From Manis javanica (lineage: Eukaryota > Chordata > Mammalia > Pholidota > Manidae): a DNA stretch of 64,000 bases. The stretch covers positions 131,307,213 through 131,371,212 of the forward strand of contig NC_133174.1 of the NCBI RefSeq assembly GCF_040802235.1, written 5' to 3'. Below, in pieces: positions 36,430 through 49,505 of the stretch (positions are counted from its first letter, which is position 1; every line of letters begins with the position of its first letter). Below the pieces are notes generated by a model that saw only the letters and a list, made by a program, of their open reading frames with translations, ran no database searches and was not told the origin of the DNA. The position numbers and the translations under genes are program-made.

Positions 36430-38475
36430 AAAACAGTCTTTTTAGTTCATTGTTCTCAAATTATCTGAAAGAAATTGACAGCTTCTGAAAGGAAACAGTT
36501 CATCCTCTCCTCACCTATCTTTTTTAACAGCTGGTTCATTTTTTTTTTAATGTTGCAACCGCCATGCCCAGAGGGAATTTTTTTTTAATGTGCGGATGCT
36601 CTGCTGTAATATCAAATTAGATTGAATTGAAAAATAAAGCACCGCAGTCCTGTGTAACTCAAAGGCTATTTCCTACACCAAAGGCTATTTCCTAATACCA
36701 GAGGCAGTTTTCAATGGTCTCCGTGGTGAATTAGTTCTGTAGCCCCCATTCATAATAGAAGTTTTACTTTTGTTCTACATCTGATGAAGCTGAAAATGGG
36801 CCTTGTGCTTTGGGGGTTTAGTTTCTCATTTGGACTTCATAGAAGAAAGCTTATTTCACTATTTTTAAATTAAAAAATTAATTTAAAAAGATATCCCAAC
36901 TTCTCGCTTACTGGGATGCTCAGAACATGTTGCTTTTATTTGAAATTGTCTCAGCAGACTCTTCTGATTATTTAAAGCATCTGTGTTTGGAAAGACTCCT
37001 AGAAATCCTTTAGTAAGAGATTCATAATACTCACAAAGTCTATGTGCTGACATCAAGGATATGGGCACCCTACTTCTCTTTTCAAACTCACTAATAATCC
37101 TTTTTTTCCTACTGGGTATAAATATTCCAGCAAGCAAATGACAGTGAGCATGTTTGCTTTTGCTACCAGGATTCTAGCTATAAAATTATTTGCATTCTAT
37201 CTAGTTTTTATTTCTCTCAATGCTGGATGAATGACAGTGAATGTCAATCAACTTCATTCATTGCTTTCTACATGTGCCCTCCTGGCTCAGATATTCAGAA
37301 ATCTTACTGAAGGAAATAAAATAGGTGTTGCATTCTAAGTAACTATACCAGAAAAAAATGGTGAGATTGTCTCTTGTGAATAACCTTCACAAGGTAACCC
37401 TGTGTATTTGGTACTTTTTCCATTTGTAGTCTCTTTTCCTATAAGACTACCCGAAGCCTATTACCATAAAGCAGGGACATAACAAATAAGTTATAGTACT
37501 CTACTTGTGATAAAGTTTTTCACATATGTTATTCAGTCTGCCCTTCTATGAATGCGTGTGCGTGTATTTGCACATTATATGTTTTGGAGAAAGAATATTC
37601 AATCGCAGCTTATTCCTTCTTTTAGAATTCTTATTTAGTGGACTTTGGGTTTCTGTAGTTAGAGATTAATGGACATAAGGCGTTTTCAGCAATTTTTGTT
37701 GAAAGAATGAAGTTTGGTGGACCCAACTCATCTTTGATCTGCTTATGCTACCATAAACACAGGAAATGCACTCTTAAAGAGTAAAAGTAATGTTATGCAT
37801 GAAGTAGGTGGTCTACAAACTTAATAGTCATTTATTGGGCATCTGTTATTGTCAAGCAAACATAAATATGTCATGATAGTTGTTTTCAAAGGGCTAATTG
37901 GTGATTTGTTTGGGAGCATACAGAATTCAGGGTTTTCTGAAAATATATATAATAATGATTCTAATAAATTTGTAGTATGTCAGATTAAATAGGGGTCCCA
38001 GAGAATATGCAGGGGGCCCTTCTGCAGAGCTCCAAGGAATATTCACACAGACAATTCTTGAACACTTGTAGTGACTGAGAACTTGCTAACTCTTAAAATA
38101 GCTCATTCCATCATTGGCCAGCTATCTGTTAGAAAGGATTTTTTTTCTTACATTAGATCAAAATCTGTGACTTCTTCACACTACTCATTATTCCCTCAGG
38201 GGCCACAGTAAATAAATCTAAGTATACTTTTCCTTTGAAAATATTACTCACTTTAAGCTTCCACTGTATTGAAATGATAAGAGGCTAAAACAACCTTTAT
38301 TCATGCAGTCACTATCATGGAGAGAAATCTTAATTTTTATGCTGAAGAAAGTATGCCATTTTCTTTCTAGATGCTGTGAAAGAGCCCATGTTTTGAACAT
38401 TTAAAATGTGAAATCTTGGACAAATTCAGTACTTAAAGTATATGGATTTGATTTTTATCAAAGGAAGCAAAGGAA
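36430..38475. other. No recognisable gene; unassigned non-coding DNA
   Basis: AT-rich. It includes a short local duplication (AAAGGCTATTTCCTA at about 36,660 and 36,680). An 84-codon minus-strand frame at 36,883-37,137 resembles nothing I know. No repeat family recognised with confidence. Confidence 0.5.
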
Positions 38476-38479
38476 ATCA

Positions 38480-38620
38480 AGGAAAACAGCATTTATTGAT
38501 CTATCAGGCACTGGGAACTATGCTAACTACTTACGCATATAGCACTTAATATGGACAAACATGCCGTGAGGTGGTATTTTATACCCATTTTTCAGATGAG
38601 GAAAGTAAAACTCAAATAAC
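38480..38620 (+). repeat. MIR SINE fragment
   Basis: AGGCACTGGGAACTATGCTA followed by a TTTATACCCATTTTTCAGATGAGG-like stretch follows the MIR order. Confidence 0.65.
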
Positions 38621-41465
38621 TGATACTACTGTTTGATCTGTTTGAGTCTCTCTTCACACTCTGCCTGAGATTGGCTTGGTGTGGCTCTCACCTCCATTGT
38701 CTGCTTTTCTTTAGTCACAAAGCCCGTAGTCATGAAGCCTGGCCTGCAAGTGTCATTCTACCAGTTGACAGATGTCCTCCCTGCCCGTTTTCAGAGCCAA
38801 CAGGTGCCTGACCTCCAACAGCCACACGTGTCTGAAATTGCTTGTGCTTTCATGTGAACTGGCCAAAGTCACCGTCACTCATGTTCCCACTTAACTGCAA
38901 CTTTCTCACTGACCTTCGTTATGTTGGACTAGTTTGAAAAGCTGGGTGCCTCCCTGGAGATCTATTCTGGAATGGACTGCTTTGCTGGAGCCCTTGCTGG
39001 CACTTGTCAACCTCTTTTCCCTGGATAACAGGCCTAACCCCCAATATCACTTACCATTTATGGGGGTCCTGCTCCAAATAGGTTGATCTTCCACAATCAC
39101 AAAGCTGTTACCTGTTTGACTACATTTATTTAGTCCTTAATTAAATGAACATCTAATCAAGGCTCTACTGCGCTAGGATCAGGTATGAAGACACATACTG
39201 GGGATCACCATCTACTGAGGTGAGAGGAGACACCCATTTCAATTGTCTGTCTGCTGCAGAATTAGGGAAGCAAGGCAATTTGGTACATAGTTTGGAGTGG
39301 TGTTAGGGATACTTTCCCCAAGGAGGGGATACTTTTAAGTGGGTCTGGAGATTAAATACAGTTTATTTAGATAAAAAGAGGTGTGAAAGACATTTCAAAT
39401 GAGAGAAACTGCATGTGCACATCCCCCAAGCAGGAAATTTGGAGAACATTTGGAACATAGTGTTGGGGCCGGGGAGGAAATGTTAGGCATGCATGGAGAC
39501 ATAGAGAGGTGCCAAGTTTGCCCATGCTCAGGAGTTTAGATGTATCGCACTGGCATGATATGAAAACACCTCCTTTTGATTCTTATCGGCCTACAACCCC
39601 TTGGACTTCGAATCAAGAATGCAAGGTCTATGGATGGGGCATTCTTTCTGCCCCAGTTCTCACGTTTATTCTCCAACCTACTATATTTTGGAGTCCTAGT
39701 TCTTCTCTTTGCTCCATTCATCACTATTGTTGAGCAACTGACACATGATGTAGCAGGTCAGGGCTGCCTTACCCAGAAAATAACTTGCAAGATTTTCCCA
39801 TGGTTTTATAATTAGTAAACATGCTCCACAATGTTTATAGGGCAAGGGATAAAAAATTTTTTCAGAGATTCGTATGCTGCAAAAGATAACCTTTACAAAT
39901 AGCATGACTTGCAGATTTTATAGTTGTTTTCGTTTTGAAAAAAATTCCTCTAGCTCAGAGCAACTATACAGGATAAAAAGTCCAATGTGTGTGTGTGCAT
40001 GTGTGTGCCCATGGGTATGTTTTAATTTTCCTAAACAGGAAGGAAAATATCTAAGCTTTCTGGGTTTCAGTACAAAAGGCCTGGCAATCCTTCTGGTTGT
40101 ACTTGGCTAGGGAGGTGACATGATGAGAGGCTGGAATTCTGTGTATCCCAGTGAGAGCTCCATGTCCCAGTGTCTCCATGGGGCTGCACTGCAATGTTCC
40201 CTTAAGAGTGAATCCTGCTCATCACTGTATTTCAGGAGATAAGTGAGCCTGTTAAAAGATGTCTGAGCCATCAATTCAAAAGAATGGTGGTGAGATAGAT
40301 TTGGGTCATTTAAATGATTCGAAAGAATATATAACATTTCAGTTACTTAGTTCTCAAGTAATGGCTCCTTGGCATTCTACAGCAGCCTTGCATTTGGGCA
40401 GCAATCTGTGCATCTGTGAAGATATTCATAGCCACACTACTTTTAAACCCACTTTCTTCAGCACTCTTATTTACTGTATATTATGACATTCCATAAGAAA
40501 AGGAAAATCCAGCTCTTTGGTGGTGTTAATGTTGGTGTTAAGTTTTTAAACAGAAAACATCCGATTTCCATGTGTTTAATCATGAGTACCATGCAGAGAG
40601 GAGAAAAAATAACCATCCTCACTTTTCTCTTGATTTTGTTTTGATAACCCCAAGAGGTTCACTCACATGGAAGGTATGCAGAAACATAAAAACAAAACTA
40701 TACCGTGTGGCGCTGACTTTTAAAATAGCATGATTTCAAAATTCGGTGGGTGGGGAGGTGGGGACGGAAGACTGTGTCCATGGCCAGTATTCCTAATGTC
40801 AGTCTGTCACCTAAACACTCCACCCTTGAACTGTTTCTTAGCCCAGAAAACATGGTGTGGATCCCTCCCACATCTCACTGACCCTGAAAGTTGAGCCCAT
40901 TTGACTCCCAGATTGTGCTCCACAATCGTGGATTGACTCGAGGTTTAGGTGGGAGGGATAAAGAGTCTGGGGTCCGGAGTCCAGTATATAAGTGTCCAGT
41001 ACATCTTGTGTCTGACTCACACTGACATGCTTACCCCAATTCCCAGTGTTTATGTAGTTACAGCCATCCTTGTTCCACAAAGGATTTATAGCATTTTACA
41101 AAAGTACATACAAGACAAGTTAAACCCTAAAAATTAATTAGGTTTTGTTGTAGATTAATAAATCGTGGACATGAAAAAAATCACACATACATGCATACAT
41201 ACATATATATTTAGTCAAATTTTTGGATGGTAGTACCCCTCATTAGAAGCTGTCTTTGGCTCTAGGGATTATGAGTTACTTTTATACCTATTTGTCTATA
41301 TTTTACAATATTTTCTGCAATGAACAGGTGTTACTTCTACAATAATGAAAATACAACTGATTTTTAAAAGGAAGTGAGAAAATTAGTGCAAAAGGAAAGT
41401 AAAGAAGGAAAACAAAACATGAAGCCAAAGTTGAGGTTCATACACAAAATAAATCTTTCAAGTTA
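38621..41465. other. No recognisable gene; unassigned non-coding DNA
   Basis: Contains a TG-rich microsatellite at about 39,986-40,010 and a CATA-rich stretch near 41,185-41,210. Short frames (39,509-39,733; 39,576-39,815; 40,259-40,486) overlap and show no known domain. I see no exon with convincing splice signals. Confidence 0.5.
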
Positions 41466-41469
41466 CTGC

Positions 41470-41640
41470 AAACTTGCATTCATTTATTTGACAAATAGTT
41501 TTGTTTATCTACCATTTACTAGGAACTAGGAATTATATAGAGTTAAAGAAGATAAAAACTTCTCCTGTCTTCATAGAACTTACTTTCTAGTAGGGGAGAC
41601 AGATATTAATCAAATAATCATATAAATAAATGAAAATATA
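41470..41640. repeat. Ancient interspersed repeat, family not named
   Basis: The pattern TTCATTTATTTGACAAATAG, then ACTAGGAACTAGGAATT, then a stretch ending in AGAACTTACTTTCTAGTAG matches a common old mammalian repeat I recognise but cannot name. Confidence 0.45.
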
Positions 41641-42288
41641 CCTCTGTGATACATAATATGGAGGAATGTGTAATTATGCAAACATATAATGAAAGAAATA
41701 GTTTTGTTTGGAAGGTATGTTGTTCATTGATTGACTAATTGAATACTACATTTTGCTATTTGTGAGCCTATATTGGCATCTGAGTTTCCTAGTAGCCAAA
41801 GCAAACAAATACGATTGTTTGTATGACTTCTTCCCAAGAGAAGCATAACTATTTATTTCTAGGATTGAGACCAATTTTTGAAAAAATGACGTTCTTCACC
41901 CACATTAACAGCATCTCTACAATAAATATGAGTCTATTACCAATCACCAAGGTTTGGATTCTTGTCTTGTCTTCCATTGCTGGAGTTTCTGTTTCAAAAT
42001 CTCAATCACTCGAAGATTATGTACGAAATCTGAGGATCATCACTCCTCCAGTTTCATGTCCACTAGCTGCCTACTGTCTGGACATCAGCCCACCACTGCA
42101 TGCTTCTTCCCTAGGTAGGCGCTTTATTTAGACCTGCCTTTGGGATTTAGGTTTTAGCTTTGTGGTTCAATGTTCTCATCCATAAAATCGCTGGCCTTCG
42201 GTTAAATACCCCTGCTGAAACATACGTACATCACTCAAGCCATCTCTTACTAAAACTTAACAGTAAAATGATGAAAAGGACAATAGTC
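41641..42288. other. No recognisable feature
   Basis: Includes a 102-codon plus frame (41,823-42,131) with a hydrophobic middle. It has no known domain or supporting context and is probably chance. Confidence 0.4.
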
Positions 42289-42289
42289 A

Positions 42290-42490
42290 TTCTCACTAAC
42301 GAGCACTTACTAGTAGGCACCATGCTGAGCACTTTACCTAAGACGTTTAACTTAATCTTCCCATAATCCTATGAGGTAGAAAACAACTCATATCCCTATT
42401 TTTAAGATGAAGAAATTGAGACATAGAAATGGAAAATAACTTAACATCACACATCTATCACATGGTCAACCTGAGTTGTGAACCAAAGCT
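42290..42490 (+). repeat. MIR SINE fragment
   Basis: CACCATGCTGAGCACTTTAC, CCTATGAGGTAGAAAAC, AGATGAAGAAATTGAGACA and the end part GAACCAAAGCTTATGC follow the MIR consensus in order. Confidence 0.8.
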
Positions 42491-42599
42491 TATGCACTGA
42501 ACCACCAAGCTCCCTCTGGTGCCTGCCTTGATTGGTAACCTACCAGTACTTATTTTCCATGGAAGGCCCTCCCTGGACTGACCCAGCCCTTTGTCTATG

Positions 42600-43030
42600 C
42601 CTCCATTCACACACTCATTCATTCATTCACTCATTCCACTAATGTTCCTTCAGGATATCTTATGAGCAGGTAGTATGCTAACCATTAGGGATATGATGCT
42701 GAGCAGCATAGATATAGACATACTTGCTGACACAGACTCACTCAAGCATGTAACTACAAAGTGTGATAAGTGCTATGTAGGAAAGTCTACACAGGAGAAC
42801 CCAATATAACTGGGAAGTTAGGGACTTGAGACCTGAGGAATGGATAAATAGGCCAAAGTGTGGTATACTGCAAAGGGGCGGTGGGGGCACTGTGGAGTGT
42901 TTTAAACAAAGGAATTATTTGTGAGAAACTTTTGAGATTGTAAGGAATGTACCCAATTGAGGAACTGAAATAAGTACAGTTGGAGTAAAGGGACAATGAG
43001 GAGAGGGGTATAACATGAGGTAGGAGAGTT
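42600..43030 (+). repeat. Ancient interspersed repeat with (TTCA)n start, family not named
   Basis: CATTCATTCATTCACTCATTC, then GATAAGTGCTATGTAGGAAA and a GGACTTGAGACCTGAGGAAT stretch follow the same old repeat type as 41,470-41,640. Confidence 0.45.
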
Positions 43031-43295
43031 CGGTAGGGGCCGTGACCATGCTCACATAAGGTCTATGAGTAGATTGCGTTATAGTAGAAAGTGTGTTTCT
43101 TATCAGAAGAGTAATGGAAATCCATGGATGAGTATTAAACAGGGAGATACCAGGCAAAGATTTGTTTTATTTTGTTCTGTTTTTAAACTGGTAGACAACT
43201 GTGGAAAATGCATTAGAAAAGGACAGCAGTAGAGGTAGGGAAACTAGTTAGGACACTACTACAGGCAGCTAAGTTATTGCAGAGGCCCCTGCCTC

Positions 43296-43620
43296 TATTC
43301 TTTTTTCTTAAATTGATATATAATTGCCATTTAACACTGTGTAAGCTCAAGGTGCACAGTGTGTTTCTTTGATACGTTTGTATATTACCATCTGATGACC
43401 ACTGTAGCATTAGCTAACATCTCTATCACGTCCTATAAATATCACTTCTTTTTTGTGGTGAGAACTTTTAAAATCTATTCTGTTTGCAGCATTGAAGCAT
43501 ACAGTACAGTGCTGTGGACTGCCATCACCATGCTGTAATTAGAACTTCTCCATCTTCTAACTTAAAGCTTGTACCCTATGACAAACATCTTCCCCACATC
43601 TACTCTAATGAGTAGATTTT
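43296..43620 (-). mobile_element. Old L1 3' UTR fragment (antisense)
   Basis: Plus strand reads TTGATATATAATTGCCATTT, GGTGAGAACTTTTAAAATCT and CACCATGCTGTAATTAGAAC in the order of an antisense L1M-type 3' UTR. Confidence 0.65.
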
Positions 43621-45700
43621 CAGGATAGTAGACCATTGGACGGGACTCTACTTGCATGCATCCTATTTGAATAATCTATTAATTTACATACACCCTGTTA
43701 GAAATTGATTGATTTAGTCAAATACCTGGTCATTTTGGAAGTAATTTAGCTTGCAATAAATCAAATAGTCACAAACTAGGGCATGGAAAAACTTTACTTA
43801 TATATACATATAATACTGCTAAATGTGGCTTTCATGCTCCACATCTGCATTGAGCAAATGATAGATATATTCCTTTCCAGCGTACTCAGTATAATTTAGG
43901 AACTTGTAAGCCAAAATCACATAATGTAACCTCTGTCCCTATTTCTACCTTAATCATTGTGGGTAAATCCTCAGCCCTTCATGGTTTACTCCCCTCCCTT
44001 TGTCTGCCTTTCTCCCTGGTGTGATTGATCTAAGTTGCTAAGTAGTAGAGGTACGGGGTTCTTACTGTGGCACTGTGGAAGTGGTGTCTGGTCATTGCTC
44101 GCAGCAGATTGAATTTTCTCATGCCTCCCAATCTTTGGGCCTCAGCATCCATCCTCAGGCACAATGCCAAGTGCACAATAGGGGTTTATTAAGAATATAT
44201 TGTTTTGTTAAATCAGAAGGAACCTTTATGAGACCTCATTAGATTATTCACATGAATTTTTTGCAGACTGGACAGTGTTGTAAACCATTCTGTAACATCT
44301 TTCTAGAATGGTGCCTTATAAACAACAGTTATTCCACAAATATTTGATGAACAGAATTGAATTAATTTATTCTCTGAACATTCCATAAAGTATTGTGCAG
44401 CTCTTGCTTTATTTGGTAGGAAGTTAGGGGAGTAGCAGTTAGGAGTACGGAGGTTTCAATCAGCACAGTATTTCCATGTACATTCACTAGATTTGTTTTA
44501 TGTCTATAATTTGCGTACCTAAGCTTTGCTAGGCTGTGAGTATAAAATGAGGTCACACTGGCTTTCTTTCCTTATTAAATTTTGATGCTCACTTTGCAAG
44601 AGCTCAAGCCTCTACTGACGTGAATATAGGAATCCACTGGACAAAGTATACCCAATCGTTTCTACAGAGAATTATCATGCATATGTTCATCACTGATTTG
44701 TGGTGCTTCTCCTTTCCTGTTTTCATGCCTCCTAGCCAGTGGCCACTATTAAGGACATCACCGAAGGAAACACTATGAACAGTATCAAAGTGTCTTTCTA
44801 GAGACATCATTGGTACCAAGAGTGTTTTACCCCAGCATTTGCAAGAAGCCTGAGTGGCGCATGATGCTCTGCAGAGCTGGGAAGATTTGCTGTCCCCATG
44901 CTTTGCTGTCTTATTTTGTCACCTGGGCCCTGAAGTGACACTGCTTAAGTCCAGAGGCTCGCAGGTTGTCTCAGGAAAGTCGTCCCTTCAACTCCTTCAA
45001 ATTTATTTATCACAATTTATGCAATCAAACAGGGACACTTAATATTTGCATTTCCTATCTCCATCAGCATGTATCTTTTTGAGTAAAAAACCTTAAAGGA
45101 CATACTCACGATAAGCATTTGCAGAATCCATACTATCTCAAGATATATTAGTGAGAAATTTGAAGGCGTTTACTCCTAGAATTCAAGTGCATAGCTAGGA
45201 TATCTATTTAAAATAATAATGCTGGTTAATGATTATATCATAGATTTGTAACAATAAGAACACATGTATGTATAATTCAAAAGAGAAAATAATCCATATA
45301 TATTCTTAGAAGAAAACAAATGTAAAAAAGAACAATAATGCAATTCCATTTACTAACTGTCAACTGGGGAATAAATAGGACATGAAAGAAGCCGGGGTGG
45401 GGGGTGCTTTACATAATTAGCAACCTCAGTAATTCTTCTTTCTCATTTATGTTTAAATTATAATCATTTTTCATTCTTAAAAGACAAGAGAAAAATATTT
45501 TCACAATGGAATATGTAATCTATTTCATCAGAGGAATATGTGTTTATTGAAATATTGAGATAAGCAAAAAAAAACGTTCTCTCAATAATTAGAGCTTTTG
45601 TAAAATGACATGACTGTTATTAACTTCCAGTTTCTATACTGTGTGCTTAGCTTGCCTGTGTCCTTTCCCATCGGCATTTTGTAAAATTATGAGTAATCAA
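43621..45700. other. No recognisable gene; unassigned non-coding DNA
   Basis: No long frame, no clear repeat family, no RNA gene. Frames of 62-71 codons here have no recognisable content. Confidence 0.5.
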
Positions 45701-45704
45701 TTTC

Positions 45705-45898
45705 TAGAGCACAGATTCTTAAACTTGGCAGCACATTGGGATCACTTAGGGAAGCTTTAAAGAAATAATTGCTGCCTTTTCTCATACCAAGAGATTCTGA
45801 TTGAATTGTTATGTGGTGTGACCTGGGCTTTGGGGGACTTAGCAATTCCCCCAGGTGATTCTAATGCACAGCCAAGCTTGCAAACCTGTGTTCTAGCG
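45705..45898 (+). repeat. MER5-type (hAT-Charlie) MITE
   Basis: CAGATTCTTAAACTTGGCAG, ATTGGGATCACTTAGGGAAG, GAGATTCTGATTGAATTG and CCCAGGTGATTCTAATGCAC follow the MER5A-type consensus from end to end. Confidence 0.75.
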
Positions 45899-45989
45899 TT
45901 AGAGGACTTTTTAAATCATACCCCCATTCCCATGATAAACCCTGTTAACTATATGGAGGCGGTATTTTATAAGGTTTACATGTTCTGAA

Positions 45990-46200
45990 TTTTGACTATC
46001 TAGGTTGGAGCTTCCAGCCCTTCCATGTCATATATGAATTACTTTATGCAAATTATTTAACCCTACTAAGCTTCAGTTTTCCCATCTATATAATAAGGAG
46101 GGCAATGTTACCTAGCTCAGATTTGTGATGAGGATCAAGTTAGATTTTGTTAAGAATTCAGTAGAGTCTGGCACACAGAGTACACTCAATACCTATCAGC
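45990..46200 (-). repeat. MIR SINE
   Basis: GCAAATTATTTAACCCTACT, CAGTTTTCCCATCTATATAA and TCTGGCACACAGAGTACACT match the MIR consensus in the opposite direction to the copies at 38.5 and 42.3 kb. Confidence 0.75.
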
Positions 46201-46785
46201 AATTCATAATTTTGATTATTATTAATAAACTAAATAATACATGTAGATTACATATCAAAGCACCTGGCACACTAAATATTTGTTGATATTATTATGTTAT
46301 AATTATCTTTAAACTACATAGGCCATGCTTGCCTTGTGTGGTCATATTACCAAATGCAAGCCTTCTGCAGCAGCCAGTTTTTAGAGCTTAATTAAGAGAT
46401 AAATGTATTGCTGTGCTTAAAATACAGACTAGAATGAAACACCTCACGTTTTTAAAGATGAATTTGGATAACATCCCAGGTTATCCATCTTCATTTACAA
46501 AATACAGCTCTGATACTCAAACCAAGAATCAAAGTAATTCTGAGATATGAATGCTATACAGTTGCTCCTGTTTTACATAAACAAATTGTTTCTGATTTTT
46601 AATGTTTTATTAAAAGTGAAAGATGCTTTTCATATGTACTTGAAAAGTGATGCACAAGTAAGTGGTATCTAAGAGAAAGGGAAAACACTAACACAAATAA
46701 TGAAATGAAGAGGGTTGCATCAAATTCTCATTTGAGAAATACTGGGCACCAACTGATGTGATATTGGCTCTATTGTGTATGTTTA
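46201..46785. other. No recognisable feature
   Basis: AT-rich non-coding sequence. Confidence 0.5.
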
Positions 46786-46789
46786 TTTA

Positions 46790-47302
46790 TATAACTTTCT
46801 ATTTTGAAATAATTTTAGAATTATAGGAAAGTTGCAAAAATAGTACAGTGTTCCTCCATATACCAGTGCTTCACTATTTCCTCTAATGTTAACATTTTAT
46901 ATAACAATAATACAGTTATCAAAATCAGGAAATTAATATTAGTAAATTGCATTAACTAACCTACAGAGTTAATTTGGATTTCATTTCAACTAGCTTTGCC
47001 CCTAATGTCCTTTTTCTGTTCCGGGATCCACTGCAGGAAGTCACATGTAACTTAATAGACATGTCTCCTTACTCTCCTCCAGTCTGTGACAACTCTTAAG
47101 TCCTCCTTTGTCTTTTTGATCATAACAGTTTAGAAAAGTAATGGTCAGTTGTTTTGTAGAATAGGCTTCAATTTGGGTGTATCTGATGTTTTCCTGTGAT
47201 TAGACTGTGGTGATGGATTTTTAGGAGGAATACTACAGGGGTGAGGTACCCTTCTCAGTTTAACAAATCAAGAGACACATGAGGTAGGAAGATGTTATTT
47301 TT
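46790..47302. repeat. Old interspersed repeat, left part (interrupted by copy B)
   Basis: Plus strand reads TTTTAGAATTATAGGAAAGTTGC, then TCCTCCAGTCTGTGACAACT. It resumes after copy B at 56,007-56,480. Resembles a common old mammalian repeat, probably L1-derived, but the family name is uncertain. Confidence 0.5.
47287..47302. repeat. Target-site duplication of copy B
   Basis: GGAAGATGTTATTTTT here and at 56,007-56,022 are identical (16 bp). On the element's strand the site begins AAAAATAAC, fitting L1 endonuclease cutting at TTTT/A. Confidence 0.92.
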
Positions 47303-47338
47303 TTATTTTTTTTATTTTTTAATTTTTTAATTTTTTTT

Positions 47339-47662
47339 TGAGAGGGCATCTCTCATATTTATTGATCAAATGGTTGTTAACAACAATAAAATTCAGTATA
47401 GGGGGGTCAACGCTCAATGTACAATCATTAATCCATCTCAAGCCTAATTCTCGTCAGTCTCCAATCTTCTGAAGCATAACGAACAAGTTCTTACATGGTG
47501 AACGAATTCTTACGTAGTGAATAAATTCTTACATGGTGAACAGTACAAGGGCATTCATCACAGAAACTTTCAGTTTTGATCATGCATTATGACCTATAAA
47601 CAATCAGGTCAAATATGAATATTCGTTTGATTTTTGTACTTGATTTATATGTTGATCCTACA
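47339..47662 (-). repeat. Truncated retroviral LTR (U3-R) ending copy B
   Basis: In its direction starts TGTAGGATCAACATATAAAT after a purine-rich tract and ends GATGCCCTCTCA, with AATAAA about 19 nt before the poly(A). 324 bp, same limits as in copy A; no U5. Confidence 0.82.
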
Positions 47663-49138
47663 TTTCTCCTATTATTATTATTATTTTTATTTTTAATAAA
47701 ATGCTGAAGTGGTAGGTAGATGCAAGATAAAGGTAGAAAACATAGTTTAGTGCTGTAAGAGGGCAAATGTAGATGATCAGATGATCAGGTGTGTGCCTAC
47801 GGACTAAGTATTAATCCAGGCTAGACAAGGGCAGCAAGACATCCACGGATGCAGAAGATTTCTCTCAAAGCAGGGGGGGTGAGGTTCTGAGCCTCACCTC
47901 TGTTGATCCCCAAATTCTCACCTGATGGACCCACTGCGACTGTGCCTGTCTTAGGTTGTTCCTCCCTTGAGGAATCTTACCCGTCTTTGGCTAACCAGTC
48001 ATCTTCCGGGGCCATACAGGGAAATGTAAAGTTGGTAAATGAGAGAGAAGCCATATTGTTTGCAAAGGTTAGCTTTTTACTTCTTTGCAGATTTATGCCC
48101 TGTGGCTTCTATGCCCAGCACTTGTCTCGAGGTATCTTTACCACCTGGAGGAATTATGATGCTCGGTAAATTCGATATGAGGCACGAATTCTATTTAAGG
48201 TTTGTAATTAGGAAGGAAGAAGAAAAGCTATAGATGTAGCATATGAAGGAAACATGGGAGGATTGATTATTTCTTTGACATATCTTCTTGTAGAGTACCT
48301 TAAGTATGTATAGGTTTTAAACTACTAACTAATTTGCACACACATATTAACATAATAGGAATACGGTAACATAAACAAAGCAAATCTATATTACCATCCA
48401 TCTCCAGTGAAGCCAAGAAAACCATTTAGGCACCCTAGGCATTTGTGAAAATTTATCTATGATATGATGGATATTGTCCAACTGTACTTGAACCATCAGA
48501 CAAATTAAAGCGGCCCATTTCTGGGATCTGTTCACATCCCATATGTTCTTTTAACCATAGATAGTCTATAGTCATGAGATTTTGGAGTGCTACAACTTGC
48601 ACCCCTCCCAACTCCTGGTTGAGTTCCAACAGTACAGATCCGGTCAAATTCGTTGTCTCACTGTATGCACATGCCAGCCTAGACATCTCCCTCCTCATTC
48701 CTGTGGCAAGTCCAGGAGACAGTGGGCTGGATGCAGCCACAACCGCAGCATCGTCCGGATCCCTGTGGAGGCTTTTTGATGATCATCCCCCGGCACGAGT
48801 CCTCCAGAGAGTGCTGATGCCAGAAGCTCCTCCTCATATCGTATCTTAGTTCATTTTCTGGGTATCCAAGCTAGGCCTTGATCTTCTGCATAGAAACAAA
48901 CAGACCCTTTGCCCACACTTTGACATGCCCTCTACACCACTGTGCAGAACTCATTGGAGGTCAGCACACAGTAACTGCTTTTTTTTTTTTTTTAATTAAG
49001 AGAAAGGAATATTATCAGAAAAGAGTACCTCCATAGCTGATCATCTGACACCCTTTAAGTGATCAACATTAAGTATATATAAAGCATTCGTTGATCTTTG
49101 ATTTACCAATAGTTTTATCCTGTCAAGGAGTAATCCCC
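47663..49138 (-). pseudogene. ERV env 3' remnant and spacer in copy B
   Basis: Counterpart of 18,624-20,094. A 95-codon minus frame (48,740-48,453) covers part of the transmembrane subunit. Both cysteines of the terminal pair of CX6CC are substituted, and the membrane-anchor part is out of frame. A 12-18 nt A run (T-rich on the plus strand near 48,979) occurs at the same place as in A and C. Plus-strand frames of 88 and 64 codons (47,903 and 48,039) have counterparts in A and C. Non-functional as env. Confidence 0.72.
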
Positions 49139-49505
49139 CTTTTCTTTCTTTCTTTTTTCTTTTTTTTTTTTTAATTTTTAATCTACACTTACATGAAGAA
49201 TACTATGTTTACTATGCTCTCCCCTATATCAGGTCCCCCCTAACAACCACATTACGGTTACTGTCCATCAGCTTAGCAAAATGTTGTACAGTCACTACTT
49301 GTCTTCTCTGTGTTGTGCTGCCCACCCTCCCCTTTCTCCCTCCCCCCCATGCATGCTAATCTTAATACCCCCCTTTCTTCTTCCCCCCCCTTATCCCTCC
49401 CTGCCCACCCATCCTCCCCAGTATCTTTCCCTTTGGTAACTGTTAGTCCATTTTTGGGTTCTGTAATTCTGCTGCTGTTTTGTTCCTTCAGTTTTTCCTT
49501 TGTTC
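49139..49505 (-). other. L1 3' UTR of copy B and internal A-rich tract
   Basis: The internal tract (T-rich 49,141-49,180 on the plus strand) separates the retroviral part from the L1 end. The G-rich L1 3' UTR appears as C-rich text at 49,320-49,430. Confidence 0.8.

Noticed and set aside
36883..37137. 84-codon minus-strand frame as a possible exon or small gene
   Set aside because: No recognisable domain, no supporting splice signals or neighbours; length is within chance expectation for AT-rich DNA.
41823..42131. 102-codon plus-strand frame with hydrophobic middle
   Set aside because: No known motif and no transcript context; it lies between diverged repeats.
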